64,000 nucleotides of DNA from JBGAQP01 sp044220635 (GCA_044220635.1 JBGAQP010000006.1:62001-126000); one strand, 5' to 3'; positions 17,211 through 25,793 are shown, numbered from the stretch's first letter. Notes: generated from the sequence alone by a model not told the origin. Numbers and translations: made by a program.

Positions 17211-18221
17211 ATGAAGCAGACCAGATTGCGCAAGGGATTCATCGCATCCGTCGTGGCCGGGGCACTCGCCACGGCCGGCTCCGCGTTCGCCTGGGAGCCG
17301 ACGAAGACCGTGGAGTTCATCATCCCGGCCGGCACGGGCGGTGGCGCGGACCAGATGGCGCGCTTCATCCAGTCCGTGGTCGCCAAGAACAACCTCATGA
17401 AGCAGCCCATGGTCGTCCTGAACAAGGGCGGCGGCGCGGGCGCGGAGGGCTTCCTCGACGTGAAGGGCGCCAAGGGCGACCCGCACAAGATCATCATCAC
17501 GCTCTCGAACCTGTTCACCACGCCGCTCGCCACGGGCGTGCCGTTCAACTGGAAGGACCTCACCCCGGTGCGCATGCTCGCGCTCGACCAGTTCGTGCTC
17601 TGGGTGAACAAGGACGCGCCCTACACGACCGCCAAGGATTACATCGCGGCGGTGAAGGCGGGCGGCAACAACAAGTTCAAGATGGGCGGCACGGGCTCCA
17701 AGCAGGAGGACCAGATCATCACCGTCGCCCTCGAGAAGGTCGCCGGGTCGAAGTTCACCTACATCCCGTTCAAGGGTGGCGGAGAGGTGGCCACGCAGCT
17801 CGTCGGCAAGCACATCGACTCGTCGGTGAACAACCCGATCGAGGCCGTGGCCCAGTGGCGCGCTGGCAACCTCCGGCCGCTGTGCGTGTTCGACGACCAG
17901 CGCATGCCCTACAAGACCAAGGTCACCGCCGACATGTCCTGGAACGACATCCCGACCTGCAAGGAGGCGGGGGTGCCGACGGACTACGTGATGCTGCGCG
18001 GCATCTTCATGCCCGGCGGCGTGACCGACGAGCAGGTCAAGTTCTACGTCGACCTCCTCGAGAAGGTCCGCCAGACCCCGGAGTGGAAGGAGTTCATGGA
18101 GAAGGGCGCGTTCAACCAGACCGCGATCGCCGGCAAGGAGTACGTGGACTGGGTGGCGAAGGCCGAGAAGCTGCACTACGAGCTGATGAAGGACGCCGGC
18201 TTCCTCGCGGCGGGCAAGTAA
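17211..18221 (+). CDS. Tripartite tricarboxylate transporter receptor (TctC/Bug)
   Basis: 336 residues. A signal peptide (KGFIASVVAGALATAGSAFA) is followed by the Bug-type fold: TVEFIIPAGTGGGADQMARF forms the first ligand loop and FTYIPFKGGGEVATQLVGKHIDSSVNNP the second. It is the periplasmic receptor of the TctABC system, which imports tricarboxylates or related acids with Na+. The ATG at 17211 follows GAGGAGCGTATCC; a longer frame from 17130 has no signal peptide at its start. It heads an operon with tctB, tctA and a kinase-like gene. Confidence 0.93.
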   Translation: MKQTRLRKGFIASVVAGALATAGSAFAWEPTKTVEFIIPAGTGGGADQMARFIQSVVAKNNLMKQPMVVLNKGGGAGAEGFLDVKGAKGDPHKIIITLSNLFTTPLATGVPFNWKDLTPVRMLALDQFVLWVNKDAPYTTAKDYIAAVKAGGNNKFKMGGTGSKQEDQIITVALEKVAGSKFTYIPFKGGGEVATQLVGKHIDSSVNNPIEAVAQWRAGNLRPLCVFDDQRMPYKTKVTADMSWNDIPTCKEAGVPTDYVMLRGIFMPGGVTDEQVKFYVDLLEKVRQTPEWKEFMEKGAFNQTAIAGKEYVDWVAKAEKLHYELMKDAGFLAAGK

Positions 18222-18319
18222 TCGCGCCACCGGGCCCCGGTGCGAACCGGGGTCCGGCGCGAGGCGCACCCGGCCCGGCGTCCTGCCGGGCGGCCGCATC
18301 CACCACAAGAGGGGAAGGC

Positions 18320-18841
18320 ATGGAGGAGGAGCAGAAGCAGGGCCGCGCCGTCGGCTCCCTGAGAGCCTGGGACGCGGCCGTCGCGGTGGCCTTCCTCGCC
18401 TTCGGCGCGCTCGTCATGTGGGACAGCCGCCGGCTCGGCGTCGAGTGGGCTTCCGACGGCCCCCAGGCCGGCTACTTCCCGTACTTCATCGGCCTGCTGA
18501 TCTGCGTCTCCTCGGTGGTGAACCTGGTGTCGGCGTTCGGCCAGGGCGAGTCGGGGCGGCGCGCGTTCGTCGAGTGGCACCAGCTCAAGATGATCCTGAT
18601 CGTCATGGTGCCCTGCGTGATCTACGTCGCGCTGATCGTGAACCCCTGGTATTCGCTCGGCATCTACGAGGCCTCGGCGGTCTTCATCGCCTTCTTCATG
18701 GCCTACCTGGGCAAGTACAAGTGGCCCAAGATCGCCGCGGTGGCGATCGGCACGATGACCGTGTTCTTCCTCATGTTCGAGGTGTGGTTCAAGGTACCGC
18801 TGCCGAAGGGCCCCCTCGAGGCCCTCCTCGGCTTCCGCTAG
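18320..18841 (+). CDS. Tripartite tricarboxylate transporter small subunit TctB
   Basis: 173 residues with four hydrophobic segments (AAVAVAFLAFGALVMW, YFPYFIGLLICVSSVVNLV, MILIVMVPCVIYVALIV, IAAVAIGTMTVFFLMFEVWF), as expected of the small 4-helix membrane subunit. GPQAGYFPYFIGLLI matches the family's G-P-x-xxP pattern. AGGGGAAGGC precedes the ATG. It lies 98 bases after tctC, and tctA follows after nine bases. Confidence 0.92.
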   Translation: MEEEQKQGRAVGSLRAWDAAVAVAFLAFGALVMWDSRRLGVEWASDGPQAGYFPYFIGLLICVSSVVNLVSAFGQGESGRRAFVEWHQLKMILIVMVPCVIYVALIVNPWYSLGIYEASAVFIAFFMAYLGKYKWPKIAAVAIGTMTVFFLMFEVWFKVPLPKGPLEALLGFR

Positions 18842-18850
18842 GGGCGCGCC

Positions 18851-20362
18851 ATGCAGGAACTCCAGTCCCTCGCGGGCGGCTTCGCCGTCGCGCTCACCTG
18901 GTTCAACCTCATGCTCATGCTCGCGGGCGTGACGCTCGGCGTGCTCATCGGCGTGCTGCCGGGCCTCGGGGGCGCCAACGGCGTGGCGATCCTGCTGCCG
19001 CTCACCTTCTCGATGGCGCAGCAGCCCGGGGGCACCACCTCGGCCATCATCCTGCTCTCGTGCATCTACTGGGGGGCGCTCTTCGGGGGCGCGATCACCT
19101 CGATCCTGTTCAACATCCCCGGCGAGCCGTGGTCGGTGGCGACCACGTTCGACGGCTACCCGCTCGCGCAGAAGGGCCGCGCGGGCGCCGCGCTCACCGC
19201 GGCGTTCACCTCGTCGTTCATCGGCGCGCTGTTCGCGGTGATCCTCATCACCTTCATCTCGCCGGTCATCGCGCGATTCGCCCTGCGCTTCGGGCCTCCC
19301 GAGTTCTTCTCCGTGTACCTGCTCACCTTCTGCGCCTTCGTCGGCATGAGCAAGGGCTCGCCCTTCAAGACCGTCACGGCCATGATGTCGGGCTTCGCGC
19401 TCGCCGCCGTGGGCATCGACACGGTCACGGGGCAGCTGCGCCTCACGTTCGGATTCACGGAGCTCCTGAAGGGCTTCGACTTCCTGATCGCCGTGATCGG
19501 ACTCTTCGGCATCGGCGAGATCCTCCTCACCATCGAGGAGGGGCTGGTGTTCAAGGGGGCCAAGGCCAAGCTCGACATGCGCGTGGTCGTCGAGACCTGG
19601 AAGGAGCTGCCGCGCTACTGGAAGACCTCGCTCAGGAGCTCCATCGTGGGCTGCATGATGGGGATCGTCCCCGGCGGTGCCACGCCCGCGTCGTTCATGA
19701 GCTACGGCGTGGCGAAGAAGATGTCGAAGGACGGCGAGAAATTCGGCACCGGGCAGGTCGAGGGGGTGGTCGCGCCCGAAACCGCGGCGCACGCGGCCGG
19801 CACCTCGGCCCTGCTGCCCATGATCACCCTGGGCGTGCCGGGCTCGCCCACCGCGGCGGTCCTGCTCGGCGGCCTGCTCATCTGGGGCCTGCAGCCGGGG
19901 CCGCTGCTCTTCGTCGAGAAGGCCGACTTCGTCTGGGGCCTCATCGCCTCCATGTACCTGGGCAACATCGCCGGGCTCATCGTCGTGCTCACCTGCGTGC
20001 CGCTGTTCGCGGCGATCCTGCGCATTCCCTTCTCGATCATCGCCCCGGTGATCCTGGTGATCTGCGCGATCGGGGCGTTCACGGTGCACAACTCGATGTT
20101 CGACGTCTGGCTCATGGTGGTGTTCGGAATCCTGGGCTACGTGTTCAAGAAGCTCGACTACCCGCTCGCCCCCCTCGTGCTCGCCCTCGTGCTCGGCGAC
20201 CGCGCGGAGGATTCCTTCCGGCAGTCGATGCTGCTCTCGCAAGGCGACCTGACGATCTTCTTCGCCAACGGGCTCGTGGGCTCGTTCACGGCGCTCGCCC
20301 TGCTGCTTCTCTTCTGGCCGGTGATCGGCCGCGGCATCGCGCTCCTGCGCGGCCGCCGCTAG
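18851..20362 (+). CDS. Tripartite tricarboxylate transporter large permease TctA
   Basis: 503 residues with about 12 membrane helices. It contains the two diagnostic TctA motifs, GVLPGLGGANGVAILLPLTF near residue 35 and GIVPGGATPASFMSYGVAKK in the second half, and FNIPGEPWSVATTFDGYPLA. TctA is the substrate-translocating channel of the system. The normal length is about 500 residues. Confidence 0.96.
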   Translation: MQELQSLAGGFAVALTWFNLMLMLAGVTLGVLIGVLPGLGGANGVAILLPLTFSMAQQPGGTTSAIILLSCIYWGALFGGAITSILFNIPGEPWSVATTFDGYPLAQKGRAGAALTAAFTSSFIGALFAVILITFISPVIARFALRFGPPEFFSVYLLTFCAFVGMSKGSPFKTVTAMMSGFALAAVGIDTVTGQLRLTFGFTELLKGFDFLIAVIGLFGIGEILLTIEEGLVFKGAKAKLDMRVVVETWKELPRYWKTSLRSSIVGCMMGIVPGGATPASFMSYGVAKKMSKDGEKFGTGQVEGVVAPETAAHAAGTSALLPMITLGVPGSPTAAVLLGGLLIWGLQPGPLLFVEKADFVWGLIASMYLGNIAGLIVVLTCVPLFAAILRIPFSIIAPVILVICAIGAFTVHNSMFDVWLMVVFGILGYVFKKLDYPLAPLVLALVLGDRAEDSFRQSMLLSQGDLTIFFANGLVGSFTALALLLLFWPVIGRGIALLRGRR

Positions 20363-20387
20363 CGCGCGGGCGCGAAAGGACTCCCCG

Positions 20388-21248
20388 ATGGCGGTGCTGG
20401 CCTTCACGCAGGAGATGGCGACCCTCGGAAAGGACGTCGTGCTGGGCGTGTGCGAGGCGCTCGGCCTCCAGCAGGTGCGCCACGAGGTCGGCGACCACGT
20501 CGCCGGCAAGATGCACGTGAAGAAGAGCCTCATCCGCCGCATCCGCGAGGGCAAGGCCAGCCGCATCGAGAAATGGGCCGCCGACGAGAAGACCATCTCG
20601 ATCTTCACGGCGCAGGAGGTCTTCGACCTCGCGGTGGCGGGCAACGTCCTCATCCGCGGCTGGGGTGCCACGGTGCTGCTGCGTCCGGTCTCGCACGTTC
20701 CCCGCGTGCGCGTGTGCTCGCCGATGGAGCTTCGCGTGCGCCGCCTGATGGAGCGCCTGGAGACCGACGACGAGACGCTCGCCCGCCACGAGATCGCGGT
20801 CGACGACGCGGCGCACGCCTCGCGCATGGCCGCCTTCGTGAACGTCACCTGGGGGGATCCCACGCTCTACGACCTCACGCTCAACACCGAGCGCGTGCCC
20901 GTGGCCACCTGCGTGGACCTCGTGGTGGCGCTCGCGAGGAGCCCCCGCTTCCAGGAAACGCCGGAATCGCGGCAGTGCCTCGCCGACCTCGCCCTGCAGG
21001 CGCGAGCGCGCGCGGCGCTGCGAGCGCGCGAGGACACCTCGGAGGTCGACATCGTGGTCGAGGTCGCGGACGGCCAGGTGGCGCTGCGCGGCATCGTGGC
21101 CGACGAGCGGGAGAAGGGGCGCTGCGCGGAGGTGGTCGCCGCCCTCGCGGGCGTGAAGGGCCTGACGAACGGGCTCCAGGTGATGTCGGGAAAGCTCTTC
21201 GCGTTCCCGTCGCAACTGAAGGACTTCCCCTCCCGCCCGAAGGGCTAG
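20388..21248 (+). CDS. Cytidylate-kinase-like protein with C-terminal BON domain
   Basis: 286 residues. Residues 1-190 or so follow the cytidylate kinase-like family: GKDVVLGVCEALGLQQVRHEV, VAGNVLIRGWGATVLLR, RVRVCSPMELRVRRLMER, FVNVTWGDPTLYDLTLNTER. The expected P-loop start (G-x-G-G-x-x-I/V) is reduced to QEMATLGKDVVLG, so nucleotide binding is doubtful. Residues from about 205 to 265 form a BON-like module (ALRAREDTSEVDIVVEVADG, VALRGIVADEREKGRCAEVV, GVKGLTNGLQV), usually a phospholipid- or periplasm-associated domain. It is 25 bases after tctA and probably co-transcribed. Its TAG overlaps the opposing stop in CTAG. Confidence 0.8.
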   Translation: MAVLAFTQEMATLGKDVVLGVCEALGLQQVRHEVGDHVAGKMHVKKSLIRRIREGKASRIEKWAADEKTISIFTAQEVFDLAVAGNVLIRGWGATVLLRPVSHVPRVRVCSPMELRVRRLMERLETDDETLARHEIAVDDAAHASRMAAFVNVTWGDPTLYDLTLNTERVPVATCVDLVVALARSPRFQETPESRQCLADLALQARARAALRAREDTSEVDIVVEVADGQVALRGIVADEREKGRCAEVVAALAGVKGLTNGLQVMSGKLFAFPSQLKDFPSRPKG

Positions 21249-21736
21249 CCCAGGTTCCGGCCGACCTTCTTCGCGAAGGTCTTCGCGTACTCGGCGCCGA
21301 GGAACGAGGCGAGGATGCGCTCGGCGTCCCGGAGCGCGGCGCGCAGCTCCTCGGGCGTCGTGCATTGCTCGATCTTGATGGCGAGCGGGTCGCCCGTGGG
21401 GCCGAGCCGGTCGGAGACCTCGCGGATGGCGCGGCGGCGGATCTCGACGAAGGTCGTCGCGTCGATCCCCGCGAACTCGGCGCCGGCCTCCTCGGCGCCC
21501 GGGGGCGCCGCCTCGGTCGCGCCGCCCTCGAGCGCGACGTAGCCGCCGGCCTGGAGCTCGTCGAGGATCGCGGCGATCTCGCCCGGGCGGAAGAGCGGCG
21601 AGAGCTCGGCCACCGTCTTCACCCCGTCGATGAGGATCAGGCAGCGGCGAAACTTCGGCGAAAGTCCGCCGCCAGGCTGCGCCACCTCCGCATGTCCGCG
21701 CTCGGTCTTGTGGAAGACCAGGCCGTCGTCGAGCAT
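21245..21736 (-). CDS. Hypothetical protein with winged-helix-like N-terminus
   Basis: 163 residues; I do not recognise a named family. The N-terminal half (LSPKFRRCLILIDGVKTVAELSPLFRPGEIAAILDELQAGGYVAL) has the pattern of a winged-helix domain as found in small proteobacterial signalling proteins. A Pro/Ala/Glu linker follows, then a helical C-terminal domain (FVEIRRRAIREVSDRLGPTGDPLAIKIEQ, TPEELRAALRDAERILASFLG). No signal peptide or membrane segment. It converges with the kinase-like gene, sharing CTAG as both stops, and lies just downstream of the Crp/Fnr regulator gene on the same strand, 67 bases away. Confidence 0.75.
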   Translation of the reverse strand: MLDDGLVFHKTERGHAEVAQPGGGLSPKFRRCLILIDGVKTVAELSPLFRPGEIAAILDELQAGGYVALEGGATEAAPPGAEEAGAEFAGIDATTFVEIRRRAIREVSDRLGPTGDPLAIKIEQCTTPEELRAALRDAERILASFLGAEYAKTFAKKVGRNLG

Positions 21737-21803
21737 CGCTCCTCCTGCCGGGAGTCTTGTGGCCCTACTATAGCGCCCGCGGCCCGGCGCCTGCCAGCCG
21801 CGC

Positions 21804-22412
21804 TCAGATCTTGCCGGCGTGCTTGAGGCGCGAGAGCGTCTCGGCCGACAGGTTGAGGTAGGAGGCGAGCTCCTTCTTCGGCACGCGCTCGGTGAGCTCG
21901 GGGTGCTTGCGCACGAACCGGTGCACCCGCCCCGGGGCGTCGAGCAGGTGCAGGGTGATCGTGTGCGCCATCACCTCGCTCATCAGGTACATGACCTCGT
22001 ACTCGAAGTCCTCCTTGAGCTCGGGGTGGCGGTCGAGGAAGGTGGCCCACTGCGGCAGGGGGAGCTTCGCCACCTGCACCCGCGTCACCGCGCGGATCGA
22101 GTAGGGCGCGGGCGCGCGCAGCCTCCAGGCCGCGTAGCTCGTGTCCATGTCGTCCTCCTTGGCGAAGCGCAGGATCATCTCCTTGCCCTCGGGATTGGCG
22201 ACCACCCGCTTGAGGATCCCGTCGAGGACGAAGTACTGCTCCATCTCGTGGGCGCCCTGGGAGAGCAGGACGTCGCCCTTGCGGTAATCGACGATGGCGA
22301 GGTGCGGCTCCAGCTCGTCGAACGCGCGCTTCTTGAGGCGGCGAAGGACGATGTTCTGCTGGAGGCGCGTGCGGATTTCCGCGCGTTGCGGATGGTTGAC
22401 GAGCAGGGTCAT
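21804..22412 (-). CDS. Crp/Fnr-family transcription regulator without cysteines
   Basis: 202 residues from the ATG at 22410-22412 (a TTG 15 bases upstream is an alternative). The N-terminal cyclic-nucleotide-binding-like beta barrel (VDYRKGDVLLSQGAHEMEQYFVLDGILKRV) leads through a dimer helix to a helix-turn-helix ending VPKKELASYLNLSAETLSRLKHAGKI. The recognition helix carries E-T-L-S-R, the Fnr/FixK type that reads TTGA half-sites. There is no cysteine in the protein, so it cannot hold the oxygen-sensing Fe-S cluster of Fnr; the signal may be a ligand such as NO, a nucleotide or a redox-active group. A TTGACCGGCATCAA site lies 18 bases upstream of its ATG, suggesting autoregulation. Confidence 0.93.
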   Translation of the reverse strand: MTLLVNHPQRAEIRTRLQQNIVLRRLKKRAFDELEPHLAIVDYRKGDVLLSQGAHEMEQYFVLDGILKRVVANPEGKEMILRFAKEDDMDTSYAAWRLRAPAPYSIRAVTRVQVAKLPLPQWATFLDRHPELKEDFEYEVMYLMSEVMAHTITLHLLDAPGRVHRFVRKHPELTERVPKKELASYLNLSAETLSRLKHAGKI

Positions 22413-22429
22413 GGTCGTTGACGCCAAAA

Positions 22430-22472
22430 TTGACCGGCATCAAGGCTGCACCTTCAGGCACTTCCCTACCAT
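22430..22472 (+). promoter_or_regulatory. Fnr-type class II promoter of oxc-frc, divergent from crp/fnr
   Basis: TTGACCGGCATCAA (22430-22443) matches TTGA(C/T)-N4-ATCAA. Exactly 23 bases later is TACCAT (22467-22472), a 4/6 match to the -10 consensus, so the site is near -42 for a transcript running into oxc with a leader of about 98 bases. In the other direction the site is close to the start of the regulator gene, where binding would more likely repress. Confidence 0.55.
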
Positions 22473-22576
22473 TCTAGCCTGATTCGCGGCGGGCGCCCCC
22501 GCGCCCCGCGCCACCCAAATCCCGCGACGCGGGCCCGACCGGGGCCCGGCGACGCGGAACCGGAGGAGATGCCACC

Positions 22577-24367
22577 ATGGGCACCGTCACCGAACCGGCC
22601 GCCACCGCGGCCCCATCCGCGCAGCCGACGAACCTCGCGAGCGGCGCGGCCCCCGCCCCGTCCCCGGAGACGACCGACGGATTCCACCTGGTCATCGATG
22701 CGCTCAAGCTCAACGGCATCGACACGATCTTCGGCCTTCCGGGCATCCCGATCACCGACCTCACCCGCAAGGCGCAGGCCGCGGGCCTGCGCGTGATCTC
22801 GTTCCGCCACGAGCAGAATGCGGGCTACGCCGCCTCCATCGCCGGCTTCATGACGCGCAGGCCCGGTGTCTGCCTGACGGTGTCCGCGCCCGGTTTCCTC
22901 AACGGCCTCACCGCGCTCGCGAACGCCACCACGAATTGCTTCCCGATGATCCTCATCAGCGGCTCGAGCGAGCGCGAGATCGTCGACCTCCAGCAGGGCG
23001 ACTACGAGGAGATGGACCAGCTCGCCATCGCGAAACCCCTGTGCAAGGCGGCGTTCCGCGTGCTGCACGCCGAGGACATCGGCGTGGGCGTGGCGCGCGC
23101 GATCCGCGCGGCCGTCTCCGGCCGGCCGGGCGGCGTTTACCTCGACCTGCCCGCGAAACTCTTCCCGCAGACCGTCGACGCCGAGGCCGGGAGGAAATCG
23201 CTGATCCAGGTGGTCGATCCGGCGCCGCGCCAGATCCCCGCCCCGGACGCCGTGCAACGCGCGCTCGCCCTGCTCCGGGGCGCGCGCCGCCCCCTCATCG
23301 TGCTGGGCAAGGGCGCGGCCTACGCCCAGGCCGACGCGGACATCCGCGCCCTGGTCGAGAAGACCGGCATTCCCTACCTGCCGATGTCCATGGCGAAGGG
23401 CCTGCTGCCCGACACGCACCCGCAGTGCGCATCCGCCGCCCGCTCCTTCGTGTTGCCCGGCGCGGACGTGGTGATGCTCGTCGGCGCCCGCCTCAACTGG
23501 CTGCTCTCGCACGGCAAGGGCAAGACCTGGGGCGCGAAGGGCCCCAAGGACTGGGGCGCGCAGAAGTTCATCCAGGTCGACATCTCGCCGACGGAGGCCG
23601 ACAGCAACGTCCGGATCGACGCCCCGGTCATCGGCGACATCGGCTCGAGCGTGTCGGCGCTCCTCGCGGGCATCGGCCCGGGCTGGGCCCGGCCGAGCGC
23701 GGAATGGCTCGACGCCGTCGCCGAGCGCAGGAGCAGGAACGTCGCGAAGATGGCCGAGACGCTGGCGAGGAACCCGGTGCCGATGAATTTCCACAGCGCG
23801 CTCAACGTGGTGCGCGACATCGTCAAGGCGAACCCCGGGGCGATCGTCGTCAACGAGGGCGCCAACGCGCTCGACTTCACCCGCAGCATCGTCGACATGT
23901 ACCAGCCGCGAAAGCGCCTCGACGTCGGTACCTGGGGCGTGATGGGCGTCGGCATGGGCTTCGCCGTCGCCGCGGCCGTGGTCAGCGGCGAGCCGGTGAT
24001 CGCGATCGAGGGCGACAGCGCCTTCGGCTTCTCCGGCATGGAGGTCGAGACGCTGTGCCGCTACAACCTGCCGGTGTGCGTGGTGATCCTCAACAACAAC
24101 GGCGTCTACCGCGGCGACGAAGTCAATCCCACGGGCGGGCGCGATCCCTCGCCCCTCGTGTTCGTCAAGGGCGCGCGCTACGAGAAGCTGATGGAGGCCT
24201 TCGGGGGCGTGGGCGTGCTGGCCTCGACCCCGGAGGAGCTTCGCCAGGCGATGGAAGGCGCCATCGCCTCGCGCCGGCCCACGCTCGTCAACGCGGTCAT
24301 CGACGAAGGCGCGGGCACCGAAAGCGGGCGCATCACGGCGCTCAACCCCACTGCCAGGAAGAAATAG
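22577..24367 (+). CDS. oxc: Oxalyl-CoA decarboxylase (TPP-dependent)
   Basis: 596 residues. It converts oxalyl-CoA to formyl-CoA and CO2 in the cytoplasm. The protein follows the Oxalobacter enzyme nearly throughout: FGLPGIPITDLTRKAQAAGL, SFRHEQNAGYAASIAGF with the TPP-activating Glu at residue 79, LNGLTALANATTNCFPMILI, SGSSEREIVDLQQGDYEEMD, and the Mg/TPP motif beginning GDSAFGFSG at residue 479 and ending ILNNNGVY. It is longer at the N-terminus by an Ala/Pro-rich stretch of about 30 residues. CGGAGGAGATGCCACC precedes the ATG. frc follows after 61 bases. Confidence 0.96.
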   Translation: MGTVTEPAATAAPSAQPTNLASGAAPAPSPETTDGFHLVIDALKLNGIDTIFGLPGIPITDLTRKAQAAGLRVISFRHEQNAGYAASIAGFMTRRPGVCLTVSAPGFLNGLTALANATTNCFPMILISGSSEREIVDLQQGDYEEMDQLAIAKPLCKAAFRVLHAEDIGVGVARAIRAAVSGRPGGVYLDLPAKLFPQTVDAEAGRKSLIQVVDPAPRQIPAPDAVQRALALLRGARRPLIVLGKGAAYAQADADIRALVEKTGIPYLPMSMAKGLLPDTHPQCASAARSFVLPGADVVMLVGARLNWLLSHGKGKTWGAKGPKDWGAQKFIQVDISPTEADSNVRIDAPVIGDIGSSVSALLAGIGPGWARPSAEWLDAVAERRSRNVAKMAETLARNPVPMNFHSALNVVRDIVKANPGAIVVNEGANALDFTRSIVDMYQPRKRLDVGTWGVMGVGMGFAVAAAVVSGEPVIAIEGDSAFGFSGMEVETLCRYNLPVCVVILNNNGVYRGDEVNPTGGRDPSPLVFVKGARYEKLMEAFGGVGVLASTPEELRQAMEGAIASRRPTLVNAVIDEGAGTESGRITALNPTARKK

Positions 24368-24428
24368 GCCGGAGCGCCGAAAGGAGCCGGTAGAATCCCA
24401 CCCGCCGACGATTTCCCGGAGACCCAGA

Positions 24429-25700
24429 ATGGAAGCACTCAAGGGCGTACGCATCCTCGACATGACCCACGTGCAGGCGGGGCCCACCTGCTCGCAGCTG
24501 CTCGCGTGGATGGGCGCGGACGTGATCAAGTTCGAGAACCCGCAGGGCGACGCGACGCGGGGCCAGCTGCGCGACATCCCGAACGCGGACAGCCTCTATT
24601 TCACGATGCTCAACTGCAACAAGCGCTCGATCACGGTCAACATGAAGACCGCCGAGGGCAAGCAGGTGTTCGTCGACCTCGTGAGGAAGTGCGACATCGT
24701 CATGGAGAACTTCGGCCCCGGCGTGCTCGACCGCCTGGGCTTCACCTGGGAGAAGATCCACGAGATCAACCCGAGGATCGTGATGGGCTCGATCAAGGGC
24801 TTCGGCTCCTCGGGCCCGTACGCGGACTTCAAGGCCTACGAGAACGTTGCCCAGGCGATGGGCGGGGCGATGAGCACGACGGGCGTGCCCGACGGGCCGC
24901 CCTTCGTCACCGGCGCGCAGATCGGGGACTCGGGCACGGGCCTGCACCTGGCGATCGGGCTGCTCGCGGCGCTGCACCAGGCGAACCGCACGGGCGAGGG
25001 CCAGTACGTCGAGGTCGCGATGATGGACGGGGTGATGAACCTGTGCCGCGTGAAGTTCCGCGACCACCAGCGCCTCACGCGCGACTCGCTCGCCGAGTAC
25101 TCGGTGCCCACCTACCAGAACATGGGCGACGTGCCGCGCGCGGGCAACGATTCCGGCGGCGGCCAGCTCGGCAACGCGATCCACTGCAAGCCCCACGGCG
25201 CCAACGACTGGCTCTACGTCGTCGTGCAGGAGGCGGTGTGGACCGCGCTCGCCAACCGCATCGGCCCCGACGTGGGCGTGCCCGAGCTCGCCAGCGACCC
25301 GCGCGTGGCCACGATCGGCGAGCGGCGCAAGAACCAGGCCCTCGTCTGGGCGCTGCTCAACAAGTTCGCCGAGAAGTACACGAAGCGCGAGCTCATGGCG
25401 ATCCTCAACCCCCTCGACGTGCCCTGCGGCCCGATCATGTCCACCACGGACCTCGCCAACGACGAGCACATCCGCGGCCGCGACATGTGGGTCGAGCTCG
25501 ACCACCCGCAGCGCGGCAAGTGGTTCAACGTCGGCATGCCCATCAAGCTATCGGCCTCGCCCGCGCTCATCAAGCGCAGCCCCACGCTCGGCGAGCACAC
25601 CGACGAGGTCCTCAAGGAGGTGCTCGGCTACGACGAGGCGCGCATCGGCTCGCTCAAGGCCGCGGGCGCCTTCGCCGCGCCCCCGAAGAAAGCCGCTTGA
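24429..25700 (+). CDS. frc: Formyl-CoA transferase (class III CoA transferase)
   Basis: 423 residues, the length of Oxalobacter Frc. It moves CoA from formyl-CoA to oxalate, yielding formate and oxalyl-CoA, the substrate of Oxc. Family marks are GVRILDMTHVQAGPTCSQLL, LYFTMLNCNKRSITVNMKT, ENFGPGVLDRLGFTWE, and GAQIGDSGTGLHLAIGLLAAL, in which Asp167 corresponds to the catalytic Asp of the Oxalobacter enzyme. The glycine loop reads SGGGQLGN. Together with oxc it forms the complete cytoplasmic oxalate-to-formate cycle. Confidence 0.95.
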   Translation: MEALKGVRILDMTHVQAGPTCSQLLAWMGADVIKFENPQGDATRGQLRDIPNADSLYFTMLNCNKRSITVNMKTAEGKQVFVDLVRKCDIVMENFGPGVLDRLGFTWEKIHEINPRIVMGSIKGFGSSGPYADFKAYENVAQAMGGAMSTTGVPDGPPFVTGAQIGDSGTGLHLAIGLLAALHQANRTGEGQYVEVAMMDGVMNLCRVKFRDHQRLTRDSLAEYSVPTYQNMGDVPRAGNDSGGGQLGNAIHCKPHGANDWLYVVVQEAVWTALANRIGPDVGVPELASDPRVATIGERRKNQALVWALLNKFAEKYTKRELMAILNPLDVPCGPIMSTTDLANDEHIRGRDMWVELDHPQRGKWFNVGMPIKLSASPALIKRSPTLGEHTDEVLKEVLGYDEARIGSLKAAGAFAAPPKKAA

Positions 25701-25762
25701 CCGGACCCGTCGGGCCGGTCAGCTCCGTCGGGCGTCCAACGGACAGGTGCCGTTGAACGCCC
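25698..25762 (+). other. Tandem hairpins between frc and the formyltransferase gene
   Basis: Hairpin 1 begins at the frc stop: TGACCGG and CCGGTCA (25698-25704 and 25715-25721) close an inner CCC/GGG stem. Hairpin 2 at 25730-25762 pairs GGGCGT with ACGCCC and, after a 2x2 internal loop, AACGG with CCGTT around a 7-base loop. A small CGT-CGAA-ACG stem follows. No T tract is present, so these look like mRNA-stability or leader structures rather than a terminator. Confidence 0.5.
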
Positions 25763-25793
25763 TCGTCGAAACGACAAGGGGAACGCAAAGCGC

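Noticed and set aside
18176..20863. An 895-codon minus-strand frame opposite tctBA
   Set aside because: No recognisable motif and full overlap with tctB, tctA and the kinase-like gene; codon-position bias of GC-rich genes explains the open frame.
25698..25721. Hairpin after frc as a rho-independent terminator
   Set aside because: No T tract follows, and a second hairpin and the formyltransferase gene come directly after, so I list it as an mRNA structure instead.
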